Source: Desulfurococcales archaeon (GTDB taxonomy: Archaea > Thermoproteota > Thermoprotei_A > Sulfolobales > NBVN01). From it: 64,000 bases of DNA. The DNA lies in NCBI GenBank assembly GCA_023255955.1, contig JAGDWD010000004.1, positions 1 through 64,000 of the forward strand. Reading direction: 5' to 3'. Below, in pieces: positions 61,775-64,000 of this stretch. A program made the translations under genes and the position numbers. Numbering within the stretch: the stretch's first letter is position 1; each line of letters begins with the position of its first letter. The notes under the pieces are model-generated. The model made no database searches. It saw only the letters and a program-made list of their open reading frames with translations, and was not told where the DNA came from.

Positions 61775-63727
61775 CTATCTCCTCCTGAGTACTAAGAGCA
61801 CTATAGCTACGACAACCACTACTAAGACAGCGGCAACCACCGCCAGGGTGTAGTCAGGTCCTCCCACCGAGGTTGTAGGCGTTGGTGAAGGAGTTGATGA
61901 TGGTGTTGGCGGTGGGGTGGGGCTCGTAGTTGGCTGTGTAGTAGGAGCTGCCGAGGTTGTTGGGGATGGTGTAGTTGTTGGGGTGGGCTTAGGTGTTGTT
62001 ATAGGTGTTGGGCAGAGGCTACTCTTAAGTGATAACCTCAACATGTTGATCCTGTTACTGAGGGTATCTGACGGTGTTATGAACCAGTTTTCGAATTTAT
62101 CTGTGCGGTATGGTGTTGGGAACGCCTGGTAGTAGAGGTTTACTACTGGGGCTTCCAACGCTAGGATCTCCTGGATTTTCCAGGCCAGCTCCTTGCGACG
62201 TGTCTCGTTGAAGCTGCTTCTCAACTCCTCCAACATCTTGTCGACTTCTGGATTACAGTACTTCGCCCAGTTACTTGAGCCTCCAGGTGGGCAGTGGAAC
62301 CTGGTGTAGAGCCAGCTAATGTCAGCGCTCCAACCGCTACCGAGTAGCCAGGTCATAACCTTCCCTTCCCTGATCATAGGCCAGAGGGTTGCCCACTCGT
62401 AGTAGTAGACCTCGGCCTTGATGCCTCCTCCAGGGATGTTAGCTAGGAACTCTTTGAGTAGCTCTGCGACACGGGCTCTTACAGGGTCGTAGCCTGGTGT
62501 TGGTGAGTATATCTCTATTACTACCGGCTCTCCTCTAGGTCCGTCTCTCCAGCCATCACCATTCTTATCAGTAAACCCTATCTCATCAAGTATTTGAGCA
62601 GCCTTCTTCGGGTCGTAGTAGACGAGCTTCTCAACATTAGGATTATACCAGGGAGCGCAGTAACCGAAAGGCCCGACAACGCCGGGGCTACCTACCATGC
62701 CGTAGCCTAGTAAGACATCATTAACTAGGACCTCCCTATCTACAGCATACGACAGTGCTAACCTGAACTTCGATATGTTCAGGGGCCATACGGTGGTTAG
62801 TAGTCCCCAGTGGCGGAATGATTCTGAGAGCCTCGCATGAATCTTGATGTTGGGGTATGTCTCAAGTGTTTTAGCTACTGCCGGATCTACTCCCCATAAG
62901 AACGCGTCTACCTCACCGTTCTGTATTGCGAGGACAGCTACGTTAGCGTCTGTGATTATTACTAGTATCAACTCATCAATGCAGGGCCTCCCCATCCAGT
63001 AGTCCTTGTTAGCTACGAAACGTACGTACTGTCCAGAGACGTGCTCCACGAATTTGAATGGGCCGCTACCTACCAGCTCCTCAGGTTTCGGAGAGTACTT
63101 AGCTAGCTGGTCACCATATGTTTGTAGTAGTGGTTCCCATATGTGCTTAGGCATGATGTTCATTACTGGCAGGGCGTTCAATATGAAGCCGGCGTCAGGA
63201 TTCTTGAAGTATATCTTCACTGTGTATTTGTCTACTGCCTCGGCTCTATCTACTGATGTGAAGTATCCGTGGTAGTACGGCCACGACCTATTTGCTAGGA
63301 CGTTTATCGTGAACGCTACGTCCTCAGCTGTGAGCTCAACACCATCATGGAACTTAATACCCTCCCTAATCTTCATAGTAAGTACCTTATAATCCTCACT
63401 ATACTCCAACGAAGTAGCTACCTCCCATGTGGGGGATCCGTTGATTATTCTGAGGGGCCTATCATATATCATCTCAAGAGGTATCAGGTCCCAGTCAGTA
63501 CCAGCAACCCACCAGTTCAGGGTTGTCACAGCGCTCGGCATAGCTAGTTTTAGTGTCCCCCCGTAACAGCTACACGGCTTCAAGTACTTGTCGTACGTGT
63601 TTGCGGTAATAGCTGAAGAAGCTTTAGCCTGCTGCCCCCATGCCGGATAAATCACGCTGAAAGCTAATAATAGTAGTATTAGGGCAGGGAGTATGAGCCC
63701 AGCCTTCAAAGACCGCATGTTTCTCAC
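61775..63727 (-). CDS. membrane-anchored substrate-binding protein (SBP family 5)
   Basis: A 650-residue extracellular binding protein. A signal peptide (SLKAGLILPALILLLLAFSVIYPAWG) leads to the family-5 domain. VTIEY-like features of this family are present: SLEYSEDYKVLTMKIREGIKFHDG, TAEDVAFTINVLA, VGSGPFKFVEH, LSYAVDREVLVNDVLLGYG and NGDGWRDGPRGEPV. A threonine/proline-rich linker and one C-terminal helix (LAVVAAVLVVVVVAIVLLVL) then anchor it to the membrane, the usual design in hyperthermophilic archaea. The linker is probably glycosylated. First gene of the importer operon, ATG 63727. Confidence 0.92.
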   Translation of the reverse strand: MRNMRSLKAGLILPALILLLLAFSVIYPAWGQQAKASSAITANTYDKYLKPCSCYGGTLKLAMPSAVTTLNWWVAGTDWDLIPLEMIYDRPLRIINGSPTWEVATSLEYSEDYKVLTMKIREGIKFHDGVELTAEDVAFTINVLANRSWPYYHGYFTSVDRAEAVDKYTVKIYFKNPDAGFILNALPVMNIMPKHIWEPLLQTYGDQLAKYSPKPEELVGSGPFKFVEHVSGQYVRFVANKDYWMGRPCIDELILVIITDANVAVLAIQNGEVDAFLWGVDPAVAKTLETYPNIKIHARLSESFRHWGLLTTVWPLNISKFRLALSYAVDREVLVNDVLLGYGMVGSPGVVGPFGYCAPWYNPNVEKLVYYDPKKAAQILDEIGFTDKNGDGWRDGPRGEPVVIEIYSPTPGYDPVRARVAELLKEFLANIPGGGIKAEVYYYEWATLWPMIREGKVMTWLLGSGWSADISWLYTRFHCPPGGSSNWAKYCNPEVDKMLEELRSSFNETRRKELAWKIQEILALEAPVVNLYYQAFPTPYRTDKFENWFITPSDTLSNRINMLRLSLKSSLCPTPITTPKPTPTTTPSPTTSAAPTTQPTTSPTPPPTPSSTPSPTPTTSVGGPDYTLAVVAAVLVVVVVAIVLLVLRRR

Positions 63728-63746
63728 AGTATAAACTCGTGGACCG

Positions 63747-63756
63747 GTATTTAAGC
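63747..63756 (-). promoter_or_regulatory. TATA box of the ABC importer operon
   Basis: On the minus strand GCTTAAATAC lies about 24 nt before ATG 63727, predicting a leaderless transcript for the binding protein and permeases. Confidence 0.5.
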
Positions 63757-63899
63757 GTAGAACGATCTGCGATGAATCTGGGAGTGCTTAGAAATAGTTT
63801 GGAGAGCTTAGGGCTAGACCTCGAAGTGGATTACCTGAGGTAGTAGCTACGTACAGAAAGAGATTAGATGTATTGCTCGACGGTAAATAGATGATGAGA

Positions 63900-64000
63900 T
63901 TATCTCCTCGAGTGCTTGAGTCTCGGGTTGACCTTCTCCTCTATTGCTACCCCAAGTAGGGTGAAGCCAGTCCCCAGGAGAGCTATTGCTAGCCCGGGTG
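63900..64000 (-). CDS. C-terminal end of a second DppC-like permease (partial)
   Basis: Only the last 33 codons are in the window; the gene enters from the right edge on the minus strand and ends at TAA 63900-63902. The visible part, PGLAIALLGTGFTLLGVAIE followed by EKVNPRLKHSRR, is the usual end of DppC/OppC permeases (PG...ALLGxGxxLLGDxLExxxNPRL). It indicates a second peptide-type importer immediately upstream of the first. Too short for gene callers using a 60-residue limit. Confidence 0.7.
   Translation of the reverse strand, partial: PGLAIALLGTGFTLLGVAIEEKVNPRLKHSRR

Overview
The window is a stretch of a hyperthermophilic archaeal chromosome, most likely a member of the Thermoproteota (Crenarchaeota). 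The evidence is a CRISPR array of 24-nt repeats ending in ATTGAAAG, TATA boxes 22-30 nt ahead of many starts with very short or absent leaders, frequent GTG and TTG starts, a di-myo-inositol phosphate (DIP) thermolyte operon, a tungsten aldehyde:ferredoxin oxidoreductase operon, and archaeal forms of Thi4, GMP synthase, Trm14 and the thiolase/DUF35 pair. I cannot fix the order or genus from sequence alone. Genes are dense, with many 1-35 nt overlaps. The tetranucleotide CTAG is strikingly common.

Layout. 1-3314: the 3' (leader-distal) end of a long CRISPR array with 50 repeats and no cas genes in view. 3366-9180: a YkgJ-type cysteine-cluster protein, a gene-poor gap, an Nramp-like transporter with a tiny membrane protein missed by length-based gene calling, an FGGY sugar kinase and an SLC13/ArsB-type permease. 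9384-15495: a six-gene overlapping MoxR-DUF4129-membrane-DUF4350-DUF58 operon. 15503-18122: a DIP operon. 18132-22764: nikR with a damaged 5' end, malic enzyme, a flippase-like membrane protein, a metallo-beta-lactamase-fold hydrolase and two orphan reading frames without start codons. 23174-29563: two-subunit fumarase and a beta-oxidation block (hydroxyacyl-CoA dehydrogenase, enoyl-CoA hydratase, acyl-CoA dehydrogenase, EtfBA). 30045-32407: a degenerate HMG-CoA-synthase-like protein with thiolase and DUF35 protein.

32615-39576: Thi4 thiazole synthase, an asymmetric heterodimeric ABC exporter, an M20 peptidase and a DtxR-type regulator. 39634-43719: a perfect 22-bp palindrome, feoB, a well-formed C/D box sRNA and an OPT transporter. 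43720-44605: a GC-rich, highly structured IS200/IS605-type remnant and a second possible RNA gene. 44606-55134: M20D amidohydrolase, a zinc-ribbon protein, a DapB-like dehydrogenase with a class III aminotransferase, a proline-rich protein of unknown function, purine genes (phosphoribosyltransferase, GMP synthase), a Trm14-like tRNA methyltransferase, a lysine-dehydrogenase-like protein and a CDF transporter. 55415-58868: tungsten AOR, MoaD-like protein and radical SAM/SPASM maturase behind an AT-rich promoter with a 27-bp imperfect palindrome. 58986-59710: a cysteine-synthase C-terminal remnant beside a serine-kinase-like (SerK) gene. 59915-64000: a peptide-type ABC importer (binding protein and two permeases), with the end of another permease at the right edge.

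Together the genes suggest an organism living on peptides and organic acids: peptide uptake (ABC, OPT), peptidases, aldehyde oxidation through W-AOR, fatty-acyl oxidation through EtfBA, and malate/fumarate conversion. Metal supply (FeoB/DtxR, NikR, Nramp-like, CDF) is prominent. The best candidates for something undescribed are the 41948-42002 sRNA, the structured 43981-44190 element, the degenerate HMG-CoA-synthase-like partner at 30045, and several reading frames whose conserved N-termini lie upstream of any ATG/GTG/TTG.
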